A stretch of 64,000 bases of DNA from Apteryx mantelli (taxonomy: Eukaryota > Chordata > Aves > Apterygiformes > Apterygidae), in NCBI RefSeq assembly GCF_036417845.1, contig NC_089985.1:32570583-32634582 (forward strand), written 5' to 3'. Positions 1 to 16,600 of the stretch are shown in pieces (the stretch's first letter is position 1; every line of letters begins with the position of its first letter). Both the position numbers and the translations under genes were made by a program. Below the pieces are notes generated by a model. The model saw only the letters and a list, made by a program, of their open reading frames with translations, had not been told where the DNA came from and ran no database searches.

Positions 1-930
1 TCTCAGGCTATGGTCAGGGTAAAGACCATGAGTGCGTTTTGCCTGGACTTCCTCACTTTGCATACCTCCCATATTTCTTGCTGTACTGTCTCTCATGGGC
101 AGGTAGGAGGACTGGATTCAAGGTCGAAACTGAACATTTACCTCCTGTTGGTAAAAACTAATCCAGTAGCCTTTCACTAGATCATAAAGGGGAAAATCCG
201 TATCACAAGAATGAAAGGACCAAACTGTTTTCTAAGGAATAGAATTTATGCAGTTAGTGTTTGGCTCTGATCTTTCATACAGATCAACACTTGCAGATGC
301 AAAACCAGTAAGTCACAGATTCCTGTCCTGACCAGTGGACATACAAAATCATCACAACTCTGTTCTTCCCAGTTCAATACCCACAGAACTTGCTACACTT
401 CATTCACATTAGTTTATTATCAGTCTCCCATCCCGTTACCTACCCCACAGTGCAAGGGTTCTGCTCCCACATGAAAACGCAGCACATGAGAATCCACTTG
501 CCTGGAAAAACCGGCAGGCTTAGGGTGGGCCTGTCACACTTCCCCACAAGGAAGGTGGGCTCAATATGTGAATGGAGTTTGCCCTGCATTCTGTTTTGTC
601 TCCTAGCCACATCGCATGCCCTTGAGATCCTACTGGGTTTACATCCCGTTCCCTCCTTCTCCTCATCCCTGCGGGGCTGTGCAATTCCATATTTTCATCT
701 CAGCACCATTTCCTCCAACACATAATGACCCTTCTCTGTCATTGCTGGCTTCCTTCTCCCCTCAAACGACTCCTCGCACTCTTTATGTGTCTCTGCCAAT
801 GCCATTTTCAGGACCAGTTACTCTTAAAATGCTCATTCCAGTAAAAATAAATAAATAAAAGGAGGGTAAACCTGAGCAGTAAGTCATACTATTAAAACAA
901 GGCCGGAAGTACCCTGTTCATACCACTAAC
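1..930. other. LRRC41 intron, no exon recognised
   Basis: This stretch lies 3' of the last visible LRRC41 exon on the minus strand and starts with that exon's donor (GTTAGT read leftward from 930). I looked for the leucine-rich-repeat exons that should follow and found no segment on either strand matching the human protein. It is probably a single intron running past the left edge. A short A/T-rich tract (repeated aaat) sits near 845-860. Confidence 0.6.
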
Positions 931-3837
931 CGTTGTAAGACAGAACCAGGTTTTCTAATGACACCCAGGAGCTCAGCAGGTTACTCAGAGTCCGACACGC
1001 ATCCCCAGTCAAAGGAATGGAGAACAATTCCAGTGTGGACACGCTTCGGAAGCGGTGAGCAGTTTTCAGAGAAAAGTTCCCAGCAGATCCTCCTCTTTTC
1101 TTACAACCAGCACTGCCAGAGCATGGAGATCCTGTGGAGGAACTAGCACAGTTACTGGCATTTTCTCCTTCTGCGACACTGTTGTCAAAGAGTAATTCTG
1201 AAGCATTCTCTCTAGCAACAGCAAAAACAAAATCATAAAGGTCTTCCGGGTCATCATAAGTCCCCCTGCTTCGTCTGGGGCAGCGGCGTCTCCTCCCTAC
1301 TGCAGATTTCAGACGTCTACGTGGCTTTCGAAGAATGGGGCGACAGGACAGCCTTTCTGAGAGGCGATGAGAAGACCACCCTCTGGGGGGGTCTTTAACA
1401 CTGGTGGGGTCACAGGACGCCTCGCTGCTTCCCTCCTCACGTACTAGGTTTTGGGAAGGATGACTTCTCAGTCCAGAAAGGGCTGAGCTCTGGGGAGTGT
1501 CAGCCCCACGTCTGTTCGCCTCCACTTGAGCGTCAGCCTCCTCAAGTGCGCTGAGGGAAGCCTGCTGGTTCTTGCCGTCACTCCACTCCTTCTCATTGCA
1601 ACGGTCCATCTCTGATCCCTCTTGTGTTGACTCCTGGCTTTGGGCATTGCCCTCTCTGCAAAAGCCACAAGGGCTGCTGTGATACGTAAGCACCTTTCCT
1701 GAGCACCAATATCCAGCACTCATGCTCAAAATGAGAATGAGAAGAACTGTGTCAGGAATAGGCCAGGAATACATGGACACTTGGCTGACAGAGCCATGGT
1801 GAATCAGCCGGTGAAGAAGTAAAACCAGAGAACGTCTGATAGACTGGTCAGAGGAGAGCAGGTGCCGAAACTTCAGTATCCGCAGGGAGCCAGCCAGGTT
1901 TTCAAGCACCCTTTGGTTGTGTTCAGCAGTGAGCTCCATCACCCCCTGCAGCACGTTGCAGAGAGTGAGCTGGGTAACGTGCCGTGAGCTGTGGAGCAAC
2001 GGTGAAAAATGATGGTCGTTGAGACGCCAGTCAGAAGAAACATCCAAGACACCATGAAGAATGTTTGAGAAGAATGTTTCAAGGAACTTCTTCCTCCAAC
2101 AGGTTATATTCTGCAATTACATCACCTTAGGGTCAACCAGGACAAAACCCATTCAACAGAGCCATGTTAAGAAAAAGTCAGCTAAGATCTTTCTCATTCT
2201 AAATCAAATTATTGCTATCTGCTAAGCTTATAGTAAATATTGCCTCAAACAAAACTACTAGCACAACTGAAACTACTTTACCAGTCCACAACATGCTTCC
2301 TAAGTGTGTTTGTTCAAAAGCTGAGTTACTCTTGCTGCTATCTCTTCATTCCCCTTCTAGCTTAATTTAATATATTCAGCGGTTTGAAAGTGAAGCTAAA
2401 TTATTAAAGAACACACTATCAGAAATTTTCTTCCTGGGTGTCTATTTATAGGCTATGGTTAACTTGTCTCCTAACCATTCTTTTGTTATGCCAAATCAAT
2501 GGAGCTTCTTCAGTTCTTCTGTGTAAAGAAAATTCTTCCAAACTCAGGGCATTTGCTTTGTGCTCTTTCTCCGCTCCCCATAAGCAGCTTTTCCTCACCT
2601 CTGAGTTGGGTGGCCTGGTTTTCATCACATCATCCCAGAGCTTGCGCCAAATTGGCTGTGTTGAGAGGCCTGAAAAAAAGAAACTAGGCACCTTTACCCC
2701 TTCTTCCCAGCCTAAAGTCCTCCTGCAGAGTTTCCCTCCTTGGGGTTCATATGTGTGTTTGGACAGATGAGGGAACAGCTTTCTAGGGGGAAGCAAATTC
2801 AGACCCTTAAAGCAGAAGGAAGATGTTTTACATTTGTTATGAAGGATGTAACAAGGTAAAAAACATTGTCTTTTAAGAGATAGGACTTAGAAAATGGCTG
2901 TTTTTGTTGGTCTTCAGAAGAAGCAAATTGGTGAGCCAAGGGAGTTACAACATACCCTACATTACCAGAAAACCCCGCCTGCGTCCATGACTTGGGATTC
3001 TGGGCCAGAGTAGCTGCCTTTCCTGCTGGATTTCCATGTGTTTGTGGTAAGGTGGCAAAGTCAAGTAACCAGCGTCCCAGGCAAGGGATATAATTATGCT
3101 CTTTGGGTTCATCTCGCCATTCAGAGGGGTTCATCTCCCCAGTTTAGGGTTTATTTTTTCAGTTTGCAAGACTTTGTCCCTCCAAATTGAGGGAGTAAGG
3201 GTGTGGGGTGTCCCTCCCATTTGGCTGGGGAGGGGAGTGCTTTTGTCCCTCTAGTTCTGAGCTGATTTTTCCAGTTTGGAGGGTGTTGTTCCTCCAGCTG
3301 GGGGGGGGGGGGGAAAGCCCTCCACAGCTTGGGGGGCAGTTGGTTCTCCAATTACAGGTTCACCTCTCCAGTCTGGGGGAAGTGTCCCTGCGGGTTGGGG
3401 TTCATCTCTCCAGTTTTGGGGGCTGTCCCTTCAATTTGGGGCTCATGTCTCCACTTCGGGGTCCGTGTCTCCACTTTGGAGGGTGCCCCTCCACTTTGGG
3501 GTCCGTGTCTCCACTTTGGGGGCTCGCTCCCCCTCTCCGGTCCCGCCCCAGGCCCCCCGCCAGCCGCGGCCCACCTGCGCGGCGCGCAGCGCCCTCGGCC
3601 CGCTCCAGGTAGAAGACGTTGAGGAGCGGCAGGAGGCCGCGCAGGACGTGTCCAGGCAGCGCTGCGGGAGAAGGAGAGGGCGGCAGCGTGCGGGCAGGCT
3701 CCCGCGCCCCGCGCCCCCCGGCCCCGCGCCTTACCCCAGACGTCCCTCTCCAGCGCCCGCATGCTGCAGCTCACCGCCGCGCCGCTGAGCGCGAAGAGGC
3801 TGGGCGGCCCCGCCGCGCTGCCGCCGCCGCCCTCCAT
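931..3837 (-). CDS. LRRC41: LRRC41 (MUF1), 5' four coding exons, partial
   Basis: Leucine-rich-repeat substrate receptor of the Elongin BC / Cullin5 ubiquitin ligase. Exons on the minus strand: 3837-3735 (ATG at 3837), 3661-3575, 2669-2599 and 2110-931; all junctions are GT-AG and keep frame, giving about 480 of roughly 810 expected residues. Exon 2 reads ALPGHVLRGLLPLLNVFYLE, the BC-box region that binds Elongin C in the human protein. Exon 3 reads GLSTQPIWRKLWDDVMKTRP. Exon 4 begins NITCWRKKFLETFF and contains DVSSDWRL and FSPLLHSSRHV, very close to human. The middle of exon 4 is a poorly conserved Ser/Arg-rich linker (SRRLSERLSCRP type), followed by a conserved segment EDLYDFVFAVA and then FRSVSTLELFSIPLT and SWVSLENLVLSYNG, where the repeats start. 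The 3' exons lie left of the window. The first exon opens in a CpG island shared with UQCRH. Confidence 0.95.
3110..3540. repeat. Degenerate G/T-rich minisatellite in LRRC41 intron 2
   Basis: The plus strand carries many imperfect units of about 20-28 bases built on 'ctccactttggggtc' or 'tctccagtttggggg', running from about 3110 to the edge of LRRC41 exon 2 (which ends at 3575). The best copies are near 3450-3525, where 'gggtccgtgtctccacttt' recurs. A run of about 15 G lies at 3301-3314. The regular G-tracts could fold into G-quadruplexes, but that is inference. Any open frames through it are by-products of the repeat. Confidence 0.75.
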
Positions 3838-4325
3838 GGCCGCAGCGAGCCCCCCTCAGCGCCGCCGTTCCGCCGCCACTGCCGCCATCTTGGGCAGGGC
3901 GGAGAGCGCGCAGCCACGCGCGCCATCTTGGCGAGGGGGAGGGACGGATGGCGCCGTCGGCCATGTTGGGGAGGTCACCGTGAGCGGCCTCTCTGTCTCG
4001 CAGTCTGCAGGATGGGCTAGGAACAGAGGCAGCCTGGCCAGGGAGGTCACGGCGACCGGGACCCAGTGTTGCTTTCACAGAAAGGAGAACAAAAACAAGA
4101 CACAGCGTCCTGCGGCAGGTATCTTGAGGAGGTCACACGCGCAGCCATATTGGGGTGCCATATTGGGAAGGGAAGCACTCGACCTAAAGCGCGGCTCTCT
4201 TGGGAAGGTCACCCGGCACGTCGCTGCGGCGCGGAAAGCGTTTCCGTTTCCGGGGTGGGAAGCGGCGTTTCCGGCGGGTGACCCTGGTGAGTCCTTCTGC
4301 CTGACTGCAGCGGAGGCGCGGGGAG
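3838..4325. promoter_or_regulatory. Head-to-head promoter LRRC41 / UQCRH with YY1-like sites
   Basis: Only 488 bases separate the LRRC41 start codon (minus) from the UQCRH start codon (plus), and the segment is CpG-rich. It holds five motifs of the form GCCATnTTGG: gccgccatcttggg at 3881-3894, gcgcgccatcttgg at 3919-3932, ccatgttgggg near 3960-3970, gccatattgggg near 4144-4155 and tgccatattggg near 4156-4167. This is the core of YY1-bound promoter elements, known to position transcription start sites in TATA-less housekeeping promoters. No TATA box is evident. The shared arrangement of these two genes is known in mammals. Factor binding here is inference. Confidence 0.75.
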
Positions 4326-5983
4326 ATGGGGCTGCGCGATAACGTCGTTCACGCTGGAGAGCCCGAGGTGAGCGGTGCCGGGACCAGTATTCTCCCCTAC
4401 CTCCCGCTCCCCCCGGGGCGACGGGGCTGTAGAGCGGGTAGCGCGGAGTGGGGCGGGTGCATCCCCGGTCCATCTTCGTGGTAGCGCGGATTGAGCCCTG
4501 CCGGTTGCCGTATTGCAGCCGCTCTGTGGGGATAGAACGTCGGTTTCGGTGTGACCCTTGCCGGCCCCCGTTCAGCCTGCAGGTGCTCATCCCGCGTGCA
4601 CTGACCCTTGCCGAGCCCCGTAGCCGCGTACGGGCGATGCGTTGTGGCCGCCGCCGGGCGCCGTAGCCCGGTCGCGAGGCTCGGGGGGAGGGGGTTTGTC
4701 GGCGGGGCCGCGCTGAGCCGAGGCGCTCCGGGGCGGGCGGGAATGGGTGTGCGGGGCGGGGGGTGAGGCCATGCGAGTCGGTAACGGCTGTGCTCTGGTT
4801 TATCCCCAGGAGGAGGAGGAGGAAGAGGAGCTGGTGGTAAGACGCTGGAGGCGGCAGCGCTGCGGGGAGTGGGGCCCGGCGGGGGCCCGGGGCCTGATCG
4901 GCGGCGTGGACCGGGAGGGGCGGGGGCGGCGTAGCTGGGTCCTTCCCGCACCCTCATTCGGGTGCGACTCCCTGCACCTGCTGCACGCATGGCCTGGGCA
5001 CGGGCCGCTCTGCTCTGTAGGCTGTATGGCGGCTTGTTGCGCCAAGGAGATGCACTGTGGATTTCGGCACTCGAGCACGCTTATGTGGGTTTGGGCTGCT
5101 GTTTGCTGGTTTATGCTGGTGATGCAAAGTTTAGGATGGAAGTAGTTTGAATCTGGGGTCTGGTATGGGTGTATAGCTCCCATCAGGCCATAAATGGAAA
5201 AAAACAATTCTGTGGGGAGAAAATAGCTGCGTTGCAGGGTCTCTCTGTTCTTATCGCAGTTCTGTGTCTGCAGGATCCTTTAACCACAATTAGGGAGCAC
5301 TGTGAGCAGACTGAGAAATGTGTGAAGGCGCGGGAACGTCTGGAGTTGTGTGATGCACGGGTTTCCTCGAGGTCCCAAACAGAAGAGCAATGTACAGAGG
5401 AGCTTTTTGACTTCCTGCATGCTAGGGACCACTGTGTAAGTGCAGCATGGGTGGGTGTAACATCCCTGCTGAAACTGTGAGCAGAAAAGTGTTTAACCAT
5501 ATTCCTGAGAGTGAAAACAATTTGAGGGTGAGACTCGGTTAAGTCACAGTCAAAAGGAGCTCTGAAGAACTGTGATTTCATGGTAACTGTTTCCTACTTG
5601 TTACAATTCCATCTGAAATTCTGTAGGCTTTAAACAACAGTACAAATAGATCACGTTTTTGTGCCATACAAATAACACTTTACTATGTTTGCATTACCCA
5701 CTCAGAGTTAACCATTTTTGTCTGAAGTGATGCTTTGTAAGAAATCTCAGCTTATTTTTTTTTAAATGATTTTCTGATACTTGTAAAACATTGAGAAGAG
5801 CAGAGAGGTGTAGGGCCATGCACATTAGTGGTGTAGAAAACCAAGTGATGGGTGAAAAAGCGTGCAGGTTTCCAGATCTTTTGAACCGAGAGAACTTAAC
5901 AGTTAGTAAGTGCTTTGTTTTTTTTGTTTTGTTTTTTTGTTTTTTTTTAGGTTGCTCACAAACTCTTTGATAAACTGAAGTGA
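4326..5983 (+). CDS. UQCRH: UQCRH, mitochondrial complex III hinge protein
   Basis: Subunit 6/8 of ubiquinol-cytochrome c reductase; the acidic hinge protein that helps cytochrome c1 dock with cytochrome c in the intermembrane space. Four coding exons: 4326-4367, 4810-4836, 5274-5435 and 5951-5983, all with GT-AG introns, giving 87 residues (human 91). The protein starts [14 protein letters not shown], then a run of seven Glu encoded largely by exon 2, then [20 protein letters not shown] and [20 protein letters not shown]. The five cysteines of the family are present, four of which form the two disulfides of the helical hairpin. The start follows the shared CpG promoter, and the human start aligns exactly. 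Intron 3 ends with a long T-rich tract before the acceptor at 5949-5950. Confidence 0.97.
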
Positions 5984-6210
5984 ACACTGGAGTAATTGTC
6001 CATCTGCTTCCACGATCCAACAGAAAATCCATGGAGGTTCTTCTTGGATTCACAGTACTGTTTGCTGCCCATTTATTGTGAATGTGAAATATAAACAAAA
6101 CAGCTTTCTGGCAGCTTGGCAGTGACTGAGTGTCAGCAAGTCACTGTGCCTGTTTTCATGGAAGATGTGCAGCTACGCAAAATCCATGTTAATGTTCTGT
6201 AATTTTCCAT

Positions 6211-6216
6211 ATTAAA
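6211..6216 (+). promoter_or_regulatory. UQCRH poly(A) signal (ATTAAA)
   Basis: ATTAAA lies 228 bases after the UQCRH stop codon, with a second overlapping-type ATTAAA a few bases on (6219-6224) and a T/G-rich stretch downstream. It is the best polyadenylation candidate for this gene; AATAAA is not seen in the preceding 3' UTR except the weaker 'ataaac' near 6090. Confidence 0.6.
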
Positions 6217-6239
6217 CATTAAAAGTTCCTGTGGAAATA

Positions 6240-7170
6240 TCTTGCTTTTATTTCTTAATCCTTGTGGTTCTGACTTGCACCAATGCCAGGTTAAGATGAA
6301 ATCAGTGTGGGTTGGGTCATCTGTGGGAGTGGATGGGAGAGGCTTTTCTTCACTTTTGTGAACATCCTTTTTGTACAGCCATTATGAGCAGTGGCTGGAA
6401 TGCAATCCTAAAGGTAAGAGTTTTTCTGTTAGCACCAGAAAGCCCTACAAGATGGATATTGTTCATAATAAGTAAGTTGTGACTGAATTAAACTTCCAGA
6501 AACACCTGCTGCCTACCAGAAGATGTGGAGTGGCCCTTTTTTTAGGAGAAGTGTGACTTCTATGGTGTAGTTGAACAACTGGGAAAAATTGTCTTTGCAC
6601 TGGTTGAAGACTTCTCTTTTTAAACAGCCTCTTCTCTGGCGCAGGCTTGCACAAAAGCAACCAGGTGGCTGCAGACAGACGTGCCTAGCTGGTTCCCACC
6701 CGCTCTCGAGCGCAAGTGGTCACAGCGGTGCTAGAGCCTGGGCTGCGAGCTGTCCTTGCGGCTCTGAGCGCCCCTGGGGAGCGATGAGGCCCTCCTGGGG
6801 TGCGAGGTTGGAGTCATCCCCCCCCCCTTACCATCCACCCTGTCTGATGACTGGGGACTACTGCTGCGTGGGGGCGAGCTCACACGCGACTCCTGCCTTG
6901 ATTTGGAGTAAGAGGTTGTTCAGCACCGGAAGAATGGGGACGTTTCCCAGGGCAGCCAATACTTTCTCAGCTGTTTTTTAAATCATCAAAGTAAAATAAC
7001 ACTTTTTAAAACTTGGTAGATGTTTTATCAATGTAGTAGTCCATAATCCTTTTGCTAATGGATTCCTAATTTAATCCCTAAGGGATTGAAACGGAGCTTT
7101 CTTCGGATGAGTGTAACAAGCTAGGAGCAAGTGTAACGTTAGCTTTTTTTTCCTTCTTTTTTTCCTTCCC
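6240..7170. other. UQCRH-NSUN4 spacer, no gene seen
   Basis: Between the UQCRH 3' end and the NSUN4 CpG island I see no exon-like similarity, tRNA or recognisable transposon. A moderately GC-rich segment around 6660-6900 has an open frame without any family I recognise and without codon or motif features of a real protein. Confidence 0.5.
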
Positions 7171-7199
7171 CTGTGGCTCAGGGGTTTTGGAAGAAGGCT

Positions 7200-7373
7200 G
7201 GGGAGGGGGAAGCAGCTACAGTCGGTGTAACAGGGGCTGCCGCGCCGGCGCTGCCGCCCGCTCCCAGCTGCCGCCGCCGGGGGCCGCCGCGTCGCGGCCG
7301 GGCGCCGCCCCGCTCCGCGCTCCCCGCCTCGCTCCGCGCTCCCCGCCCCGGGGGCGGCGCGGGCCGCGGGGCC
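7200..7373 (+). promoter_or_regulatory. NSUN4 CpG-island promoter / 5' UTR
   Basis: Very GC-rich, CpG-dense sequence immediately before the NSUN4 ATG, including a direct duplication of 'cgctccgcgctccccgcc' near 7310-7350. There is no TATA box. The island continues through exon 1 and intron 1 to about 7880. The transcription start cannot be fixed from sequence. Confidence 0.6.
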
Positions 7374-11923
<4,550 letters not shown>

Positions 11924-12129
11924 AGGGAATGACAGACCTCTTGGCTCTGTGGCAGGTCCAGTTTCCACACCATACCTCCCTGGGCCATTTTGAATGGAAC
12001 TGATCTTGCTTCCCCACTGCTGGCTATAATGAAATACCCCACGTTTCCAGGGAAAGCAAAGCTGTTTTGTATTTATTTTTCTTTTTAAAATGTCCCAAAG
12101 GAATTCTGCTCTTTAATGCAGATTTTGAG

Positions 12130-12135
12130 AATAAA
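12130..12135 (+). promoter_or_regulatory. NSUN4 poly(A) signal (AATAAA)
   Basis: AATAAA lies about 207 bases after the NSUN4 stop and is the first canonical hexamer in the 3' flank, in the context 'ttgagaataaatgagaaag'. A T/G-rich segment follows. Fits a single short 3' UTR. Confidence 0.65.
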
Positions 12136-12139
12136 TGAG

Positions 12140-13470
12140 AAAGACCTGCCATGGAGTCTCCTACTCTTTTATTTGTTTAAGGCCGAGGTGTTTAATCTTG
12201 GAAAGCGAGAGAGGTCCTACCAGGGAGAGCAATCCATCCTGTCTGTCTCAGAATGGGCTCAATCGCCCTGTGCGGATGTTGCTCTCTCCCTGCTGTCTGT
12301 TTTGATCCTGAATGAGCTGGTTCATAAACACCATCTGGGGATCCCAGATTTTCTGGTCCATATCTCACTATCTGCAAAGTTGAGTTGCAGCTCTCTCTGC
12401 TTATCTCACTTCTTCGCGATTTTAGAAAGAGCAGCCTGAGGTTATTGAAGAAGAGGTTCTTAAGGAAGCTGCTGCTGTGGAGGTGGAAATATCCTTGTGA
12501 TGCTTGAGATGTGCTGGTGGAAAGAGCGCAGTGCTGTGGAAAGGCAAGTGATTATTGCCGTCTCTCATAGACAGGATAGCTTTGATTGAGGGAGAAGGTG
12601 TGAGCAGGCCCAAACACACTAGATGCTATTTCATGTGCAGTGGGAAGGTGTTCCTATGACTTTGAGTAAGCAGTACCTGTTCACTCACAGTACTCACAGT
12701 ATTGTAATCGAACCCATCAGTGAGTAGTAAATGATAGATTACTGGCGCTTATGATAAGATTTGCTTAATATCTACATTTTTATTTTTTGTGAACAAAATA
12801 TGGTTGGGCAGACATGGCTGTATTCGTGCAAATACACTGTCCCCTGCAATGCTGTTAGAATAGCCCACAGTCACATCTGTATGAAGTTACTTCAGTGTGC
12901 CAGCAAGAAAATACTACTGAGCTTTAAGGATCCTTTCCTCTCTCAGCATTGCCATGCTTCTGCAAGACACTACATGGATGAAAATGAGGGTGAAACCCCC
13001 ATCCATGTCCATCCTTCTAGGAAGCTGGCAATTCATAATTTACGACCATGTGAACCCAACATAAGCCAGTGTTGCCCTCTGCATTGCATCTTGGGCCAAC
13101 ATGAGCATCAGTCTGGCTGCACAGTGTACTGGGTCAGGGAACACTGCATAATCATTAATGCAGTAGAAGGAACTGGTTGTTTTCAGCCAGATCAGTTTGC
13201 TGGTGCAGAGGAGGGGAGAAATGAGAATGAGCAGCAGGATGTGATTATAGAATGATTTGTGAAGCTGCAATGTCAGTCTGGAGCCCTTAGACATTGTGTG
13301 AATTTTTCTTCAAAGGAAGAAGGCAATGCAGCCAAGGCAGGGGCCCTTTTTGGCAGAAGGGTTTGGTGGCGTGAAGAGTTTGCATGATGATGTTCTGGAG
13401 ATATTATTTTGACACTTGCTTAGTCTCTGTCTCAGCCACTGAGATTCCAGGAGGAAATTAGACAAACTTA
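12140..13470. other. NSUN4 - FAAH copy A spacer
   Basis: The genes converge here (NSUN4 plus, copy A minus). I see no exon or recognisable repeat. An uninterrupted plus-strand frame at about 12761-13255 has no recognisable domain and is probably chance. Confidence 0.5.
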
Positions 13471-13477
13471 CAATCCT

Positions 13478-13483
13478 TTTAAT
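13478..13483 (-). promoter_or_regulatory. Poly(A) signal candidate, FAAH copy A
   Basis: On the minus strand ATTAAA occurs about 200 bases beyond the copy A stop codon (stop at 13684-13682). No AATAAA was noticed closer. Position fits a short 3' UTR; assignment is tentative. Confidence 0.4.
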
Positions 13484-13681
13484 GGCTAACTAGAAACCCA
13501 CTGTGTCCCTTCCAGGCTGTATGCTTATTGGCAAGGAGGGGGAGAGTCAATAGTTGTTCCTTTCTCCTTCCCTCCTTGCTGTAATTTATGCATTTCAGAT
13601 CAGAAGTGAGGAGAAATCACAGAGCACTCTCTTATCTGTGTCTTGGCTGTCTCTGGCCCTGCAGATGCCGGACTGGAGAGG

Positions 13682-16600
13682 CTATATTGCTGTCTTCTCA
13701 CGGCTAAGCGTCTCCACCTCCTTCATGAACCGGAGGCACAGCTCCTCCTGCCATGGCAAAGCCACGCACTGCACGGCCACGGGCAGTCCCACAGCTCCTT
13801 CCACGGCCTGCAGTGAGGACACAAGCAGTGAGGTGTTACCCACAGAAGCTCAGACCTCCAAGATCTTTTGGAAGCTTGGCTGAGCTACATGGCTAGTCCC
13901 TTCTGACCCAAGGGCTCATCCTCGAGAGCAGGGAGGTTAGAGGCTGAGCCCTGTTGTTCAAGCAGGGGCAGGCTTCCTCTCTAAAGCGTGCTGGGACAGA
14001 GAGAAGGCTCTTGCTGTTCTCATGATGGAAATGGCTGCCAAGTCTCAGGCAGCATGTGTGAGGTCAGCCCTCCCCAGTCAGCTCTGCTTGCAGCTGTCTT
14101 ACTACGAGATCCCTTTTCCTTTAGCATCTTTGTGCCTGATCCATGCTCTGCTGATAGCCTGGGCCTGGCAGAACAGATCATGGAGCAGGAGAAAATTCCA
14201 GTGCAGTGCTGCAGGCTGTGGCTATAGGAAGGACCTACTCAAGGAAGCTTTGCTCCATGGCTTCTTCCTGGTTGCAGACTATAATCCAGGCCTTAGGTGC
14301 TCCCCCAGTCCCTCTCTGATGTTTACTGACTTGTGACCTTTGGGGCTTGGGAGAAAAGGGATTTGTGAGGCATATATAAAGTAGAGGTGACTTTTTTTTT
14401 TTTTCCTTCTCACTGTGCCTGTATTGATGGAGCCATTTAGGAACCCCTGATTTCAGCGAGACTATTACTCTGAACACCCTGAACGGCCTCTGCTCCTTCC
14501 CTTTTCGTGTAACAGACCTGCTTCAGTGTCCTGTCCCAGGGGTCGTCACAGTATCCTTGGTAAAGCTTCAGCTCTTCTTCATCAGCTTCTGTCACTGTGC
14601 TGACTGGTACAACGCCAGCAGGGAAGTTCAAGACATTGTACAACATCGTGGAGGAGATGGCAGCTGAGAGAAGCAAAAGACAGACTGCAGGTAGCCACAG
14701 CCATCTATGTTCTTTCAAACTTCAAGCATGTTCCTTAAGCCCCCTGAAAACTAGCCGCTTCTGGGGGAGATACTGCAGAGGGCTGGTTTTATGTGAGTCC
14801 AAGTCCCACTGCACGAAACAACTCTCACCAAATCACTTCATCTGCGTGTCTATCTCTGTTTGCCAGTAACGCCCATAAAATGCTTAGATAGGCAGCAAAG
14901 TTCCCCAGCAGCCCCCACAGTTGGATGTTTCTGTCCAGTCACAACCACAGTGGTCTTTTCCCTCCCAGATTCACTTACTTAGGAGTTTCCCAGGGTACCC
15001 CGTAGTGAAAGCCGGACCCAGGACAGGGCAAAGCATGACGTGCAGCCTGAGTTCCCTCCACTTGTTGATGAACTCTGTACGGTACGCCTTGGGGAGGAGA
15101 GCAGAGATGATATAGAGGGCATGTCAACACCTGGAGCATCTCAGCTTCTTTGGGCTGTGCACCAGGCTCTCACGTGGCTGGGGGAGGCAGCAGCAGGCAG
15201 ATCAGTGCATGAGGGAAAAAGGCAGGGCAAAGCAGCTGGTTACAGCATTTGTCTGCATGATGGAGAAACTTTTCCGGGATCACAACACTACCAGGGAAGG
15301 TGGGGGTCAGCGAATGTCCCAGCCCTAAAGGCTATGTACAGAGCCTCTATGGCCCCAGCTCTTGCGGTCTCTTATTGCTTTTTTCTCCAAAGCAGGACCT
15401 GCACTAAAAGCCTGTGTGCGAATGCCTTTCCCTGCCACACATGGACAAACCATGACTGAATGGCTCATGAGTCAGAAATTGGTAAGACCCCTCTTTAGCA
15501 GGCATCAGCTGCACTGGGACCACTGAGCATGGGCATTTGGGCATGAGCACTGGGCAAACCATAAAAGCCATCCTGGGTTGACCCCAAAGCCCAGGTAGCC
15601 CAGGCTTGTCTCTTGTTTGTGCCTTTCCCTCCATCTCTCCTCCTCAGCACTCCACTGCACAACCCCTTTCTTAAATAATGACCCCCAATCTGGTACTTGC
15701 TGTTAAGCCTCAACTCATAGCATGATGCCAGAGAGAAAAGTCCTCAAAACATACCATTATTTGATGCTGATGCTTCCACATCTTGTTCACTGACCTGCAA
15801 ATGGAAACCACAGTAACATTTTTAAGCCTTAAGAGGAAGGGAAGACTGCTTAAATTATCCTCCAAGTTGATACGCCTCAGTGATTTTAGCAATTATTCAA
15901 AACAGTACATCTCTCCCAATTTCTCTAAAGTTTCTTTTGGGATTTGGGCAAATGTCTGGGAGAGGTAGAAAGAAGGTTTCTCTTGTGAGGCTGGGTTTAG
16001 TACTCAGCTCTGCTGCAAGCTTACTGTATAACCTTATCTAAGTCCCTTAATCCTTTATGGATCCCAGATTTGCTACAGGAGGGATGGGCTTGTATCAGAC
16101 TACCTGAGGTAGTTGTAAAACATAGATAAATCTTTGGCATCTTGAAGAAACAAAAAGGCTGCAGCCTTTGAGAGAGCTGGAGGGAAAACTCATTTGTGTT
16201 GGAGGGTATCTGGATTCTTTATCAGTATCTTTATTGCTAGTTCCTCTTTGTAGAGAATAATGAAAATGGGATGTGATGGGTATGTCATTTAATCCTTCGT
16301 TACATAAAACTTTGCTTTAGCTTTGAAAGTGAATTTCTTAAGTGTTTCATAACTTGTCTCAGGCCCTGGGGGACTGCAATCTGATGTGGAGAATCACCAG
16401 AAATGGCGCTGACAGAAACCATCAGAGGCTGTTTTCCATTCCCCCACCCAAGGCAGGCCTGGTGGGTCTAAGCCATTGCTGACAGGTGTGCATCTGGTTC
16501 CTGGGATACCCCAGCATCTCCTGGGGAACCTCTACCAGAGGGAATGCTTCCTGAGTTCCCTGGCTGTAATGTTAAGCCTTTGACTTTGCATCCTGGCCCT

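Noticed and set aside
3276-3837. Long open frames through the LRRC41 intron/exon 2 region
   Set aside because: Produced by the G/T-rich minisatellite and the CpG island; the true coding frame is set by LRRC41 exons 1 and 2.
12761-13255. Plus-strand open frame of 164 codons after NSUN4
   Set aside because: No known motif, odd composition, not linked to NSUN4 by a splice site, and beyond its poly(A) signal.
13840-13915. Possible CR1 3' end ('ggctagtcccttctgaccca')
   Set aside because: Only about 25 bases look alike; too short to separate from chance.
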